Shown here piece after piece: positions 1-11,095 of a DNA stretch of 64,000 nucleotides. Position 1 is the first letter of the stretch; every line of letters begins with the position of its first letter. The notes under the pieces are model-generated. The model ran no database searches and was not told where the DNA came from. It saw only the letters and a program-made list of their open reading frames with translations. Made by a program: the position numbers and the translations under genes. Origin of the DNA: Ashinkailepas kermadecensis (Eukaryota; Arthropoda; Thecostraca; Neolepadidae); assembly GCA_034440615.1 (NCBI GenBank), contig JAOTOM010003830.1, positions 1 through 64,000 of the forward strand, written 5' to 3'.

Positions 1-555
1 ATGCCAGCTTATGATACCATGACAGAGAAAAGTCAGCAAGAAGCTGCATGGCCACTGCATTATAATTGGTATTCCTAAAAGAATAAAAAAGAAAGCTGTG
101 GCTCACATGACTTTTAAGCAAACCTTACAGTCATACAAGACCAATACTATACAAGAAATAGCCTTGACAAGACCAAAGTCTCGTACGCCGCAAAAACACC
201 ATTATTAAACGCCGCAAAATACCATTATTTTAAAAGGTACACAAAAAGTTCGCATTCAAACCTTGATGACGTCACAGGTTTTGATTCGTATATTGCAGAA
301 ATTGGAAGCATCAGGCAAGTTTAAATTTCACTGCACATGGGTGGGGGTTATTTTTTTAGGCATACCGGACCACAGAGGTCATTTGCGCCACCTTTGAAGC
401 GAGTACGTTACATGTCTGACTATAAAAGCGGGTGTTTGCGATCAAGGTGCAGGCATGTGGACGTTTACGTAAAGGGAATTTTACGCTATAGTTTGTGTGA
501 TATTTTAGGCGCTGAAGGCGGGGCTAGGATGGGGACATCCCCTAATGTCTAGATG
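1..555 (+). repeat. Dispersed composite repeat, module A
   Basis: This AT-rich non-coding segment reappears in reverse orientation at about 31205-31560 (first part) and 32375-32860 (most of it). Shared landmarks in order are a TTATAAT-rich start, a tgacgtca-containing stretch near 267, the motif gcatcagg near 308, and a GC-richer end with ttacgtaaa and gcgctgaaggcgggg. It directly precedes module B, as it does in the other copies. No long ORF or transposase is visible, so I regard it as part of a non-autonomous dispersed element of unknown class. Confidence 0.6.
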
Positions 556-984
556 GCAGGGGCGTCGATTTGTATCCTTTTGTGGGGGCCAGGGCCCCAC
601 CAATGTTGATCTTGGCCCCCAATGTTGATTTGGGCCTTCCCAATAACATATGCTATTTTTATGCTGATAAAAAGTTGAAGGAAAAAAGAAGGAAAACACC
701 ATACTGGGTACATAGAAAATGTAGTTGATGTTAACCAGCACATTTTGTAATGAAAAAAAACAGATTTGGGTTAGATAGTGGACTGACTCTCCACCTTTTG
801 CTACAAAATTCAAAATGGTGTGCACAAAAACCAATTGTCATTGTCAAACTTGCATACAATCCAGTCCCGTGACCAACAATCAGTTATCATTGAGAGTGTG
901 GATATACAAACTATAATTAACCTCAACAGCCCACTCATCACACTATCAGCTTGATATTTACCTGGTACCTAGGCACCTAGGTAC
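556..984 (+). repeat. Dispersed composite repeat, modules B and C
   Basis: Module B starts with aggggcgtcgatttgtatcc and a G/C-rich palindrome-like block (gggggccagggcccc), followed by an AT-rich part with ttaaccagcacattttgta and actctccaccttttgct. The same module occurs at 1078-1399 (+) and, reversed, at about 29600-29850, 31915-32225, 33505-33820, 33935-34258 and 34260-34495. Module C (about 840-984) contains ggatatacaaactataatta and ends in acctaggtac palindromes; it recurs reversed near 31600-31700 and 33150-33290. No coding capacity is visible. Confidence 0.65.
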
Positions 985-1076
985 ATGCTACAGAAAGACT
1001 TAGAAGAGCTTGGGAAGTGGTCCAAAAAATGGCAAATTAAATTAAATTTTGATAGGTGCAAAATCATGCATGTATG
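985..1076 (+). mobile_element. CR1-like LINE fragment (reverse transcriptase)
   Basis: About 30 codons read LQKDLEELGKWSKKWQIK followed by LNFDRCKIMHV. This matches the segment just after the FADD motif in the CR1 copies at 21880-21960 and 25005-25090. It is a tiny relic with both ends missing. Module B begins immediately after it at 1078, so the apparent 61-residue ORF here is a chimera of the two repeats and not a gene. Confidence 0.75.
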
Positions 1077-1077
1077 C

Positions 1078-1399
1078 AGGGGCGTCGATTTGTATCCTTT
1101 TGTGGGGGCTATGGCCCCACCAATGTTGATCTTGCCCCCCAATGTTGATTTGGGCCCCCCCCCCCAATAACTTATGCTATTTTATGCTGATAAGAAAGCT
1201 AAAGGGGAAAAAATGAAAAACCCAATGCTAAGTAGAAACATTGATGTTAACCAGCACATTTTGTACTGAATAGAAACAGATTTGGATTAGATAGTGGACT
1301 GACTCTCCACCTTTTGCTGAAAAATGTAAAATTGTGTGTAAAAACAAACAAAATAGCTGGAATTCCCTCCACTGTGGAAGTACAGCTTACATCTTTCTG
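1078..1399 (+). repeat. Dispersed composite repeat, module B (second copy)
   Basis: Same start (ggggcgtcgatttgtatcc), G/C block and AT-rich remainder as the module at 556-830, ending with an agctggaattccctccactg stretch that is also present, reversed, near 31920 and 33950. It sits between a CR1 relic and an I-type LINE tail. Confidence 0.65.
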
Positions 1400-1464
1400 G
1401 GTTGGTTGGTTGGTTATTTGTGTTTACGGCCGCATTGACTGCGTTCGTCATACAGCGCCCATAC
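1400..1464 (-). mobile_element. I-clade LINE 3' tail (about 65 bp)
   Basis: Read on the minus strand it is gggcgctgtatgac, then gcagtcaatgcggccgtaa, then an AACC-repeat tail. It closely matches the insertion at 30825-30886. The sequence before it on the minus strand (gggaacaagaaaagtt) matches the left flank of that insertion, so both copies derive from one insertion event inside the TTAGG-rich repeat family. The right flank here has been lost to module B. Confidence 0.6.
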
Positions 1465-2295
1465 AACTTTTCTTGTTCCCACCTTCAAGCACAATAATAC
1501 CCAAAAGTTTCCAACAAAATTTACAACCATGTTCACAAAAAATATTTTTTTTTATTCAGTCAGCTTAGGTTAGGTTAGGTTCGGTTAGGTTTCTTTTTTA
1601 GGTTGAGAATTTTCAGAAAATAAATTAAGTGACATTTTAATTTAGTTTAATTTTTTGTTCTCAAAAGATAGGTTAGGGTAGGCTAGGTTAGGTTTTGTTG
1701 CATCAAAAAAACAACATTTATGTTTATGCTATGTTACCAAACTCGGCATTATTTTGCTGTTACCGAACTTGGCATGTTACCGAACTTGGCATTATTTTGC
1801 TCACAACCTGAAAAGTAAGCACAGAAAATAAGTGGGTCCAATCATCTTACTCACCTTCATAAACATGGAATTCTGCATTTTGTTTTTGCTTTAAAGGAAA
1901 AAAGAACACCTTAGACCGCAAGGTTACCAAATAATCTGCAATTTTGGGGGAAACTTTTTTGGATTAAAAAAAAAAAGTTTTCCAACTTGAAAAACCTAAA
2001 CTAACCAAACGTAACCAAACCTAACCCATTTGCTTGCTATATGGAGGCAAATGTGTGTACAAACTTGTCTTGTTACCACCTTAAAGCACAATAATACCGA
2101 TTTGGCTAGGTAAGGCTAGTTTAGTTGTTTACCTTGGAAAAATTGTTCAATCATTTTCAAAAATAAAATAAAATCGGAAATTTTCCTTCAAAAGCAGCTG
2201 ACATTAGGTTCGGGTAAGTTGGGTTCGGTTGTTCAATTTATAAAATTTTCAGAATATATATTGCTTAATTTTTGTTTCTATTCTTTTCTCCAAAG
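1465..2295. repeat. TTAGG-rich dispersed repeat block
   Basis: AT-rich sequence with short degenerate runs of ttagg/cctaa (near 1566-1590, 1670-1700, 1990-2025 and 2205-2235) set in a recurring framework: caccttaaagcacaataatacc, gaacttggcatta, and a gtgacattaatgttat-like block. The same framework is found at 2.9-4.7, 13.7-14.8, 18.9-20.1, 28.3-28.7, 30.1-31.2 and 34.9-35.7 kb. The 2200-2310 part is the reverse of about 29840-30150. It is not coding. Confidence 0.6.
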
Positions 2296-5193
2296 CAGGG
2301 GTGTCGATTTGTATCGATAGACACTAGCGCGTATTAAATGTCACAAATCGTGATGGGCGTTCCTCAGAACATCCAAAATCGTAACATCCAAAGAAAAAAT
2401 TCCAGTTACAGAAATTCCAGCACCTAAAGTCTAAATTTGAGGTTCCAGTGACAAATGTGACGGAGGTAAGACATTTGTGGTGCAATTGCGCGCAGTGTTT
2501 AATCCGGAGGCCAATCTCATGTGACGTACTGATTCGTTTTTTGTACTTCGCACATTCTGATGTATCTGTGGATTTGTGTGATTTTAAATAGTGAATAAAT
2601 AGCTTGCTGATATTTAATTCCCAAAGGAACAGTAGTTGAAGAAGTTGGCAGGTAAGCTTGAAAAAGTCCAGTCCATGCTTTTTTTCTGATTTGTGCTCAG
2701 GGTTTCTATGTTAATATCACATAACTACCACGTTTGTCTTCAAGAAGAGCTGTTTTTAGTTTACTTTTATTAATATTTTCATTCCACTGCTCTTGGTGCC
2801 CTTTCTGCCCAGGATTGGGGCACCTAGTGTTGCATTTTCGTCCAGGGGTTGGTACATCTTTTGGTAAATTTACAGCTTAAGGTAATTTCTGATTAATTTT
2901 TTTTCCATGCAATGTTTAGGAATGTGATGAACATGATGTTACTGCTCATTTTGGTAAATTTGTGTTTTAAGGTGTTTTATGAATTCGTGGAATGTATCAT
3001 TTCAATGCAATGTTTATGAATGTGACTCAGATGATGGGACCACTCATTTTCTATACAAATGCCTACATTTCATGTTGTGAGCAAAATAACACCAACAAAA
3101 AGCTTTGAATTTGGTGACATAGGATAAAGTATTTTTTTTTTAAATAAAAAAATGCAACATAACCTAGCCTAACCTAGCTTAACCTCCCCTTGGAGAAAAA
3201 CAAAACCAAAACATCAAGTTGTAAAAATGTCAAGCAATGTATTTTTTTACAATAAAAAATGTAACCCAACTTAACTTAATCTAACATAAGCTGCTTTTAA
3301 AGAAAAAAGATCTATTTCTTTCAAATTTTGGAACATTTTTTGCAAAAAATGTCAAACTTAAACACTTAAACTAATCTAACATCACCAAACATAGCCCATT
3401 TGTTTGCTTTATGGAGGAAAATATGTAATAACTTGCCTAGTCACCACCTGAAAGCACAATAATTCTGGTTAGACTAGGATGGGTTAGGTTTTTTTCATTT
3501 GCAAAATTTCAAGAAAATAAATTGCTATATATTTTTCCAATCTTGTTTTGTAGTTGTTTTCCCCAAGGTCAGGTTAGGCTAGGTTACGTTAGGTTATGTT
3601 GAATTTGTAATGTATTTCTTTTAATTGCAATGTTACTAACTCCAAGCCCATTTTTTATGCTATTTTGCTCACAACCTGATCACAACCACAAGCATTTGCA
3701 CAGAAACTGAGTTGTGCCATCAGCTTAGTGACATTCATAAACATTGCATTGGAAATTTAAATAAAAAAATATTAATAAAACACATAAAAGCACAAATTTA
3801 ATGTCCTTTCTTCTGCAAATGCATGCCTTTCAATTGGGAGTAAAAATAACACCAAAAAAGGTGTGGAGTAAGGAAATATAGCATGCAAATAATGTTCAAG
3901 ATGTATGATAACCTTACCTAACATAGTTCAACTTCCCATACAAGAAATTAATTGTTTTTAATTTAAATTTTCGAGGCATTTTCTGAAATATTTTATACTT
4001 AAAAAACCTAACCTAAGCTAGCCTGAACCGTTTATTATTTTTTGGTATACAAATAATTAAAAAAAATTATTTACCAACAAATGATTATTTTTATAACTTA
4101 CAACAAAAGCCTAACCTAACCTGACAAACCTAACCCCTTTGTATGCTTCATGGAGGTAAAATGTGTGTAAAACTTGTCTTGTGGTTACCTTAAACTGTGA
4201 TAATACCTGGCTTTTTGGGTAATTTTTCAGCTCATGGTACTCTCCGACTTCTTTGAATTTCTTTTTTCATGCAGTGTTTGTTAATGTGCTGAACATGATG
4301 TAACCGCTCATTTCCTCTGCAGATGCACACTTTTCAATTGTGAGGAAAAATAACATGGAAAAGGGGGCTTGGATTTGAGTAATATAGGATGAAAAATAAT
4401 GTTCAGATAAAAAAAACATGTAACATAACCTAATCAAACCTAGCCTAGACTTCCATGCAAGAAACGATTATTTTCATGCCCAATTCCGCCCCCCAAAAAA
4501 AAAAAAATTGTTCTCAAACATTTTCAACTTAAAAGTCTAACATAACCTAATCTAGCTTGAACCGTGCATGCGTTTTTTGAAGACTTTTTTATTTACTAAC
4601 TTACAACAAAAGCCTAGCCTAACGCAACTAGGCAAAACCTAGCTCCTTTGAATGATTCGTGGAGGTAAAATGGGTGTAAAACCTGTCTTGTGGTTACCTT
4701 AGACTGCAATAATATCTCTTTTTGTGCTACCTGGTGCACGTGATGAACCTCCATCTGCATGCTGCATGAGAGCATTGCACTTATTGCTTCACAAAGAACA
4801 ATAACATGTTGAAAGTACTATATTTTCAGGAATGGAATCCTGTGCTGATAACATTTTCTGAGTTATAAATTTGCAGATCAGATCTACATCATTTGTGTTA
4901 ATAAATATGAGAAATTCATAGAAATGCATACACCGGATTGTGGACTAGAAGTTATTCTGATGATTTCTGATGTATTGGAAAATGACAAATTTTTATGATG
5001 GAAGCAGGCAAAGTTAAAGTACTTATATCTCAATAAGTGGTCAGTTCACTAACAAGACAGCAAATTCACTCAAATAGCACTCAAAATGCCAGGCGGCCCA
5101 CTCTTTTTGCAAGTTTAAAATCGATGACAGTGCTTTCTTGAATCATGTTTAAAGCACATGAAGGAAATGTATTGCTGACACTTGTTAGGAACT
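2296..5193 (+). repeat. Long dispersed element, expanded copy
   Basis: 2318-3265 is the reverse complement, with modest divergence, of about 28310-29285, and 4797-5193 is the reverse complement of 27887-28283. In that other copy the two parts are adjacent, while here they are separated by about 1.5 kb of TTAGG-rich modules. Shared landmarks include gatagacact near the start, tggacgaaaatgcaacac (reversed near 2835), and the end aggaactgatgtg. A caggggtgtcgatttgtat motif, as in module B, precedes the start. No ORF of note is present, so it is a non-autonomous element or a segmental duplicate of unknown class. Confidence 0.6.
3140..4700 (+). repeat. Array of TTAGG-containing modules inside the long element
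   Basis: Several imperfect copies of a few-hundred-base module follow one another. Each has a gtaaatt...ttaaggt opening, the phrase caatgtttatgaatgtg, a gcaaatgcatac-type phrase, a caaaataacacc phrase, and then tgcaacataacctaacct with 2-5 CCTAA units. Telomere-type 5-bp units are therefore embedded in a larger interspersed repeat. The array is absent from the shorter copy at 27.9-29.3 kb. Confidence 0.55.
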
Positions 5194-6060
5194 GATGTGT
5201 GTAACGTTAATTAACATTTCTAATGTCCTGATGTTTGTACACAAAATATAGCTCACTACTCTAAATAGCATGGGAAGTATGATGCCATATATCACGGCTA
5301 ATTTATGGTCAAACTGTTATGCAGCAGATTCCCTGCATTGTTACTTAGCTATTTGGGCTTTAGGGCACAGACCATGTTGATCACATAGCTCCCTGCATTG
5401 TTGTTAACTGATATATCAGTATGTTTGCAAATTCACTTATGAGTGAATCCATACCATTCTCACTGTGGTATAAAAGCTACATTATAACATTGCTTCTACA
5501 ATGCATATAACAGAAACCCATCTCGATTGTCCTACTTACTCAGGACACCATAGAAGTCAATGAAGGCAGTGAAAACCATAGAAGTCAATGAAAATGTTAC
5601 TTCATCCCCTGTATTGTTAATGGAAGCAAGTCTCTTGAACCATATGTTATGTCCTTCACAGTGTTGCTCCATCCACCTCCAACTCCATCCCTGACCAAAC
5701 TTCAGGAACTCATCCATCTCCAAAACAGTCTGTTGAAGAAGGTATGTATTGCAGCATAACTACTGTGACCGGAATTCCATGGTATCCATGTTGCCTTACA
5801 ATCCATCCTTGCTGATCCATGTAGCAGATATTTGACTTTCCTCAAACTGTCTGGATAACTGGGGAGTTGAAATCATATGTGAGTGATGAAACAGATGAAC
5901 TATTCCTGGATTCTTATGTTGCATCATTGCATGGCACAGTGACATACCGAATGGGGAGGCGGAATTGTGGGCAGTTGCCTCACCCCCCCTCCTGATAGGT
6001 TGTGGGGCCCCCAAGAATCCGCCGAGCTTAGGAAAAAAATGCGCTATGCTCCCTAAAAAT
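5194..6060. other. No recognisable feature
   Basis: This is AT-rich DNA with only short unconvincing ORFs. I see no repeat shared with the rest of the window, apart from an internal near-duplicate around 5560-5600 (catagaagtcaatgaa twice). Confidence 0.5.
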
Positions 6061-6640
6061 TTCACTTGGTCCAACAAAAATCGCACCGGGGCTCAGAAAA
6101 ATCACTTTGGGGGCCTCCAAACGTAGCGCAGGGCCCCGATAATGACGCTGGGGCCTCAAAAGTTTGCACCTGGGCCCCTGAAAATCACGTTGGGGCCGCA
6201 AACAAGTCGTGCCGGGATTCAAGAAAATCACGACGGGGCCCACAAACGGTCGGGCCGGGGCCTCCTGAAAATCACGCCGAGACTGGGGTACTAAGACTTA
6301 TCAGACGGGCCCCTGAAAATCATGCCAGAGGCCTGACAGGTCCCACCGGGGCTCTAAAAGTCTCGTTGAGGTCACCCAACAAATGAAGCCGGGTAAATGA
6401 AAAACAGTCCGGACACGGAATATCAATCTGGGATCTCAACAATAACTCCAAAAGCCCACAAAACTTGTTGGGCCCCCACAAACGTGTGGTAGCCACCGCA
6501 AGGGATCCCAACAAGTGACGACTGGGCCCCAAAAAATCGCACTTAGACGAAAAAAAATTCACGCCGCTTCTCTTGAAAATCTCACTGGGGCCAAAACGTC
6601 GTGCCGGAGCCCCACAAGTTGCAGCTGGCTTCCCAAGTAC
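6061..6640. repeat. Degenerate GC-rich minisatellite
   Basis: Roughly 25-33-bp units vary around gggcccctgaaaatcacgcc and recur about 20 times with heavy divergence (for example near 6172, 6265, 6310 and 6565). The repetition also gives short ORFs on both strands with repeated GP/ENH residues, which I do not regard as genes. The array abuts the integrase-encoding remnant, so it may mark the breakpoint where the 5' part of that element was lost. Confidence 0.65.
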
Positions 6641-7688
6641 CAATATATACCATTATACTGGTGAGGATTATGTGCCCGTGATGTTTGAAAATCTTCACAC
6701 CGCGTATCAACATGTCACTCAAAATTTACAAGATTCCCGTGAACGTAACAAAACAATTGTTGCACAAAAAGCACAAGAATCCACTTTCATCCCAGGCGAT
6801 GCTGTTTATTATCATGACCCCTCAATCAGGCCTGGTGATTCTCGCAAGTTCACATTGCATTGGAAACCGTACTTTCGCGTCCTTGAAAAGAAGAACAAGG
6901 AAAACTACTTGATCAAAAACATGATCAATGGCAAAACCAAGATTGTGCATTCCGAAAATTTGAAAATACGCGATACCAACGACGTCTGGAATAGAACATA
7001 TGATTCTCTTAGTCGGCCAGTCCAAGTTAAGACAAGAAGAGAAGAAGAACCACTCCGGCATCAGCCACTGCGGGCCGCGAGACTCTCTTTTGGTGATCGA
7101 CTACGATACTCCGAGGCGCCGGAGTCATGGCGTATTCCGGTGGTGCCACAAATTGAACAGCAGACGCTGTCGCAGCCAGAAGCGAGGGAGGCCGATATAT
7201 CTCGTCCTCTGCACGCACAGGACGTTGTCAATGAAGAAAGCAAAGACAAGAATGCTTTAGACCCTTCAATAGTAAGCCCGCCAACCGTTCCTGTACATTC
7301 CCTGCCGTCGTCGGACGACAGGATTAGCGGAAAGCGATGCCTTACATCCCCGACTCATCGATATGATCTTCGTTCCAGATGGCGCCACGATGAAGGGTCC
7401 GAACCTGAGGCGCAGGTTGCTAGAAAGTCCGAACCTGAGACGCAGGTTGCTAGAAAACGTCCGTCATCCCCAGACGCTGACGAGAGTACCATTGACAAAA
7501 GACCACGTATCCACGACGATCGATGTTCTTCTCCCGAAATGAACATCTCGCATGTTGCTGTTGCTCAGACACCATGTGACTTCCCGACAGATTGTAATAA
7601 CGGTCACAATCAGTCAAACTGGATACCATTGGTCCAACGTGTTGTCCTGTCGGTGCTTGATCTACTACCGCCTTTTTGGCGCATGTAA
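6640..7688 (+). pseudogene. pol: Ty3/gypsy-type pol remnant: integrase C-terminal region
   Basis: The frame is open from the GC repeats through a stop at 7688. The convincing part starts near 6645 with YTGEDYVPVMFENLHTAYQ and continues through NLQDSRERNK, then PGDAVYYHDPSIRPGDSRKF, HWKPYFRVLEK, NYLIKNMINGKT and VHSENLKI. This is the linker plus C-terminal domain (GPY/F-like, here KPYFRVLEK) of Ty3/gypsy integrases, which helps insert retroelement cDNA into chromosomes. A long polar, charged tail follows. Protease, reverse transcriptase, RNase H and the catalytic integrase core are all absent upstream, so this is a 5'-truncated copy. The start is unknown, and the 5' 25 codons belong to the neighbouring minisatellite. 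Confidence 0.8.
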
Positions 7689-8715
7689 ATCAACTCTGCT
7701 TACGTTTCAGAACATGATGTACTCAAGGAGTGTTCCGATGTTTCATGTTTGGCTCTTCCTATCTCCTATCTCCTGCGACCTTAGGAATACCACGGTGGGA
7801 TATCCACATGGAATTACCATCCTGCCAAAAGCGAGGATTTGCCCTGCCTCGCTTCCCCCTTCCTCTTTCTGCCCCACCTCCTCCTATGCCCGAGTCAGAT
7901 CTGGAGCCAACAATGTCTCATGTTCCTGAGGAGTCATCCGCCGTCTCATCATTGTCCCCTACGTCTCTGGCTATGGTGCCAGAACGAGGCGCCATGCCAC
8001 CGATCGCGGAGGAGCCGATGCCGTTACGAGGCACCGATCCACCGGCCGTGGAAATGACGCTCCTACATGGCGTCCTTCCACGCTCCCTACTGAGTCGCCG
8101 AGGCCATCGGGTGTGAGGCCTGCTACCGAACGTCTCTGGCTATGGTGCCAGACGAGGCGCCATGCCACCGATCGCGGAGGAGCCGATGCCGTTCCGAGGC
8201 ACCGATCCACCGGCTGTGGACAGGACGCTCTTCCAAGGCGTCCTTCTACTACTCCCTACTGAATCGCCGAGGCCACTGGGTGTGAGGCCTGCTCCCCACT
8301 GGATCGCCGCGGCCACCGTCAGGTGTGAGGCCTGCTCCCCACTGGATCGCCGCGGCCACCGTCAGGTGTGAGGCCTGCTTGTGTATATCGACCTATCGTA
8401 GTTGTCCCTGTCACAGCGACCACTCGATTGTCGCCGCGCAGCCTTCACGTATGGTCGTCGCGTGTCGGTTTTCGTGTGTGTTCGTTTGTGTAGCTCGTTT
8501 GTGTCTTATAGCACATTGTGTATTGTCGCGTATAGGATTTAGTGTCGTGTGTCGGTTTCCCGTCGCGTTGCGTAGTTTGGCGTTGTATTGTGCTTCTTGC
8601 CTCTCGATGGCCAGCTGCGCCTGGTTCCATCTCGCTTATGCCCCGTTTTTTTTCGCCCTTCGCCTCTTCTTAGGCTCCGGTCGACGTATATTGGTCCCCA
8701 TTATACTTCTTTTAT
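7689..8715 (+). mobile_element. Ty3/gypsy remnant: region between pol and the 3' LTR
   Basis: A GC-richer segment with overlapping short ORFs (for example 7730-8116, proline-rich). None shows a signal peptide, furin-like site or other envelope hallmark, so I do not call env. It contains internal tandem duplications (7961-8366) and ends at the polypurine tract. It is probably an untranslated or decayed 3' region of the element. Confidence 0.5.
7961..8366 (+). repeat. Tandem duplication of about 170 bp followed by a 43-bp duplication
   Basis: Units starting at about 7961 and 8131 share cgtctctggctatggtgcca, ccgatcgcggaggagccgat and gaggcaccgatccaccgg. Directly after, a 43-bp unit containing ggatcgccgcggccaccgtc occurs twice (about 8281-8323 and 8324-8366). 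Confidence 0.85.
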
Positions 8716-8728
8716 AAGGGGGGGAGGT
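8716..8728 (+). other. Polypurine tract of the Ty3/gypsy element
   Basis: The purine run aagggggggaggt ends one base before the TG of the predicted 3' LTR. This is the expected primer site for plus-strand synthesis in LTR retrotransposons. Confidence 0.65.
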
Positions 8729-8814
8729 ATGTAACGGTTCGCCAGGCCATGTCGTGTCACGACGCGCGACTCTGTACTCCGGCAAAACTGCCGACTGCGA
8801 CTCCCCAGCCCAAA

Positions 8815-9102
8815 CGCTTCTGTTTTGCAGCCTATTGGCCGTTATTGCCAATTATTGCCCAGTCACATAAATCTCTCAATCTCGCGCACGCAGCCACTCG
8901 CACCTCCGATATTTATGGAACTGTTTAGATACTTCGTCGCATCGCCTGAAAACCAGAAACGCTTCTGTTCTGCAAGCTCTGGCTTTTTAGCCATCATTGC
9001 CAATTATTGCCCAGTCACATAAATCTCTAAATCTCGCGCACGCAACCACTCGCACCTCCGAGATTTATGGAACTGTTTAGATACTTCGTCGCATCGTCTG
9101 CA
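8815..9102 (+). repeat. Tandem duplication inside the LTR
   Basis: Two copies (about 8815-8948 and 8960-9102) share gccaattattgcccagtcac, ctcgcgcacgca and atggaactgtttagatactt. Duplicated U3 segments are common in LTRs and often carry enhancer elements; that role is inferred here. Confidence 0.85.
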
Positions 9103-9225
9103 ATGTATTGTCTCCCGCACGCTCGCCCGAAATTCTAGATAGCACCAATAGGCCATTATCAGAAGCTGCACGAGCAGCAGAATTCAATTATCTCAGCTAC
9201 GCAGCGTTCCTGCAACCGGCGCAAG

Positions 9226-9240
9226 CCGTATATATAGAGG
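9226..9240 (+). promoter_or_regulatory. TATA-like box in the LTR
   Basis: The sequence ccgtatatatagaggg lies in the middle of the predicted LTR at a plausible position for the U3 promoter. This is motif evidence only. Confidence 0.4.
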
Positions 9241-9535
9241 GCCCCCGTCGAACAGAGGTTAGGTAAGCTTAGGAGGGCAAGCTGCGAACACCTCCGGGAG
9301 CGAGTCGTGTTGCACTCGCTCTCGTGACGATAGACTCAGACAAGTGTTGTTGTGTCGTGTTGTGCTGTGTTGAAGTGACGAAAGTCTCTACCGCGTTCCT
9401 CTGAGTCGGCTGACACGCTATCAAGTATAGCGCAACCACCCCAAGACCTGTGTGGGTTGCATCTGCATCACTAGACTATCAGCGATGCGCAAGTTGTATT
9501 GTTTGTTTGACTCATTTGAATGAACTATAAACACA

Positions 9536-10495
9536 TTCTACCGTCTGGCCCATCTATTGAGTGGAGGAGAATCATTGACCTGGCCTCAGGCACGTCGTCG
9601 GTACGAGCCATAGAAAACGACTGGGCACTGGACGACATCGGCACAGCACCTATATTCACAGGCAGGAGGTCGCCGACGCAGGGCTCAAAAAAGCCTTTCG
9701 GTAGTCGCCGACGAGATACAATTCTGGGAAATTGGTCGCCAATCAGGCACCCCAACCCACCCAATGGGGAGGGGGTGGGGTTGGGCGGTGAAATGGGCGG
9801 TATGCATCAGGTATCCAATCAGGTACGGTTGTCCCTCGGGATTGGATAACATGTAATTTCCGAAACATGATTTTTCATGATTACCCACTTTTTGCAGATC
9901 TGACGGCCTTCCATGCTTTCTTCGATTGTTTCATCAGAAATAGGTGTCGCTTGGCGCCCTGAGTAAATTTTTGCGCACCAAAAGGAGTGTCGCCCTTCCC
10001 ATAGAAACTCCTGAATGTCGCTCGGATAGCAAAGTCACTCGGAGACAGTGGAGGATGAACAAAATTCCCTCGAAGATAGCGAAGAAAGACACAATCTGGA
10101 GTTCGGCACATAAAGGTGAAAAATCCCAAGCGATCTTCGGCAATCGGACATCAATTACTCACAATCTTCTACCGTGTATAGAATAGATTACATTTCTAGT
10201 CCAGATGAATATTTATAATTCCCATTAGCTGTCATCTTACATCACATACAACACAACGAAAAATTCTTAATTACTGATAGGTACAGTACTTCTACACTTG
10301 GACGGTAGTAACAGAACTAGTAGGCATAAGCCCTTTCTTCTAATATCTTCTGAAGCATTTTTTTTTCAGCTGGATATATTTTGTGGAAGAAACATGAAAA
10401 TACGCTGATATGGATGGAATCCGGATCTATATGAATTTCAGTGGTGCAAAATTGGGCGTAACTAAGATAACATTTCCCACCATTGCCGATCAGTT
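9536..10495. other. No recognisable gene; GC-rich gtcggcgac-type block
   Basis: Between about 9590 and 9760 the motif gtcgccgacg and its reverse recur (cacgtcgtcggtac, aggtcgccgacgcagggctc, agtcgccgacgag). A related motif set occurs at 15750-16145, including an inverted match to agggctcaaaaaagc. The rest (9770-10495) is unremarkable, with only short ORFs. I cannot assign a function. Confidence 0.4.
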
Positions 10496-10499
10496 TTAG

Positions 10500-11010
10500 C
10501 CGCGGCAGTGGCGGCCTCACAACCGCGGCATCGGCAACCTCACGGCCATCACAGTGACCGCCTCACGGGTGCGGCAGCGGCCGCCTCACAGCCCTGACCA
10601 TGGCCGCCTCACAGTCGCAGTAGTGGCCGCCTCATAGCCGTGGCAGTGGCCGCCTCACAGTAGCGGCAGCGGCTTCCTCACAGCCCTGACAACGGCCACC
10701 TCACAGCCAGAGCAGCGGCCACTTTACAGTCATGACAGCGGCCGCCTCACAGGTGCGGAAGTGGCCGCCTCACAGTCATGACAGCGGCCGTCCCACAGGT
10801 GCGGAAGTGGCCGCCTGACAGTCATGACAGCAGCCGCCTCACAGTCGTAGCAGTGGCCGCCTCACAGCCATGACAGCCATCGTATTACAGCCGTGGCAGT
10901 GGCCGCCTCACAAACATAATAACGGCCGCTTCACAGCCGTAGCAGTGGCCACCTCACAGCCGTGGCAGTAGTCGCCTCACAGGTGCGGCAGCGGACGCCT
11001 CAAATAGCCA
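10500..11010 (+). repeat. GC-rich minisatellite, about 24-bp unit
   Basis: About 21 imperfect copies of a unit around ggccgcctcacagccgtgg. Subtypes carry catgaca or gtgcgga in place of cgtggca (for example 10735-10860). Despite a length divisible by three, stops interrupt the frames, so no repeat protein is supported. Confidence 0.9.
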
Positions 11011-11095
11011 TCACAAGTATCACAAGTAGTTGCTACCACTTTGCCACATCTCTACAGACGTAAGATATGCTAAACTCTAAAAGTGCCTCGACGAC

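Larger units (their letters stand above)
8730..9535 (+). mobile_element. Probable 3' LTR of the Ty3/gypsy element
   Basis: It begins TGTAACGG right after the polypurine tract. Inside are a TATA-like gtatatatag near 9228 and a C/T-rich, CGT-rich region typical of LTR U3/R. Near the end there is ataaac, followed by acaca around 9530. The 3' border is approximate, because the 5' LTR is not in the window and no second copy is available for comparison. The total would be about 0.8 kb. It contains its own 140-bp tandem duplication. Confidence 0.55.

Noticed and set aside
7730..8116. Envelope gene of the gypsy element
   Set aside because: The proline-rich ORF has no signal peptide, cleavage site or fusion/transmembrane segment and overlaps a tandem duplication.
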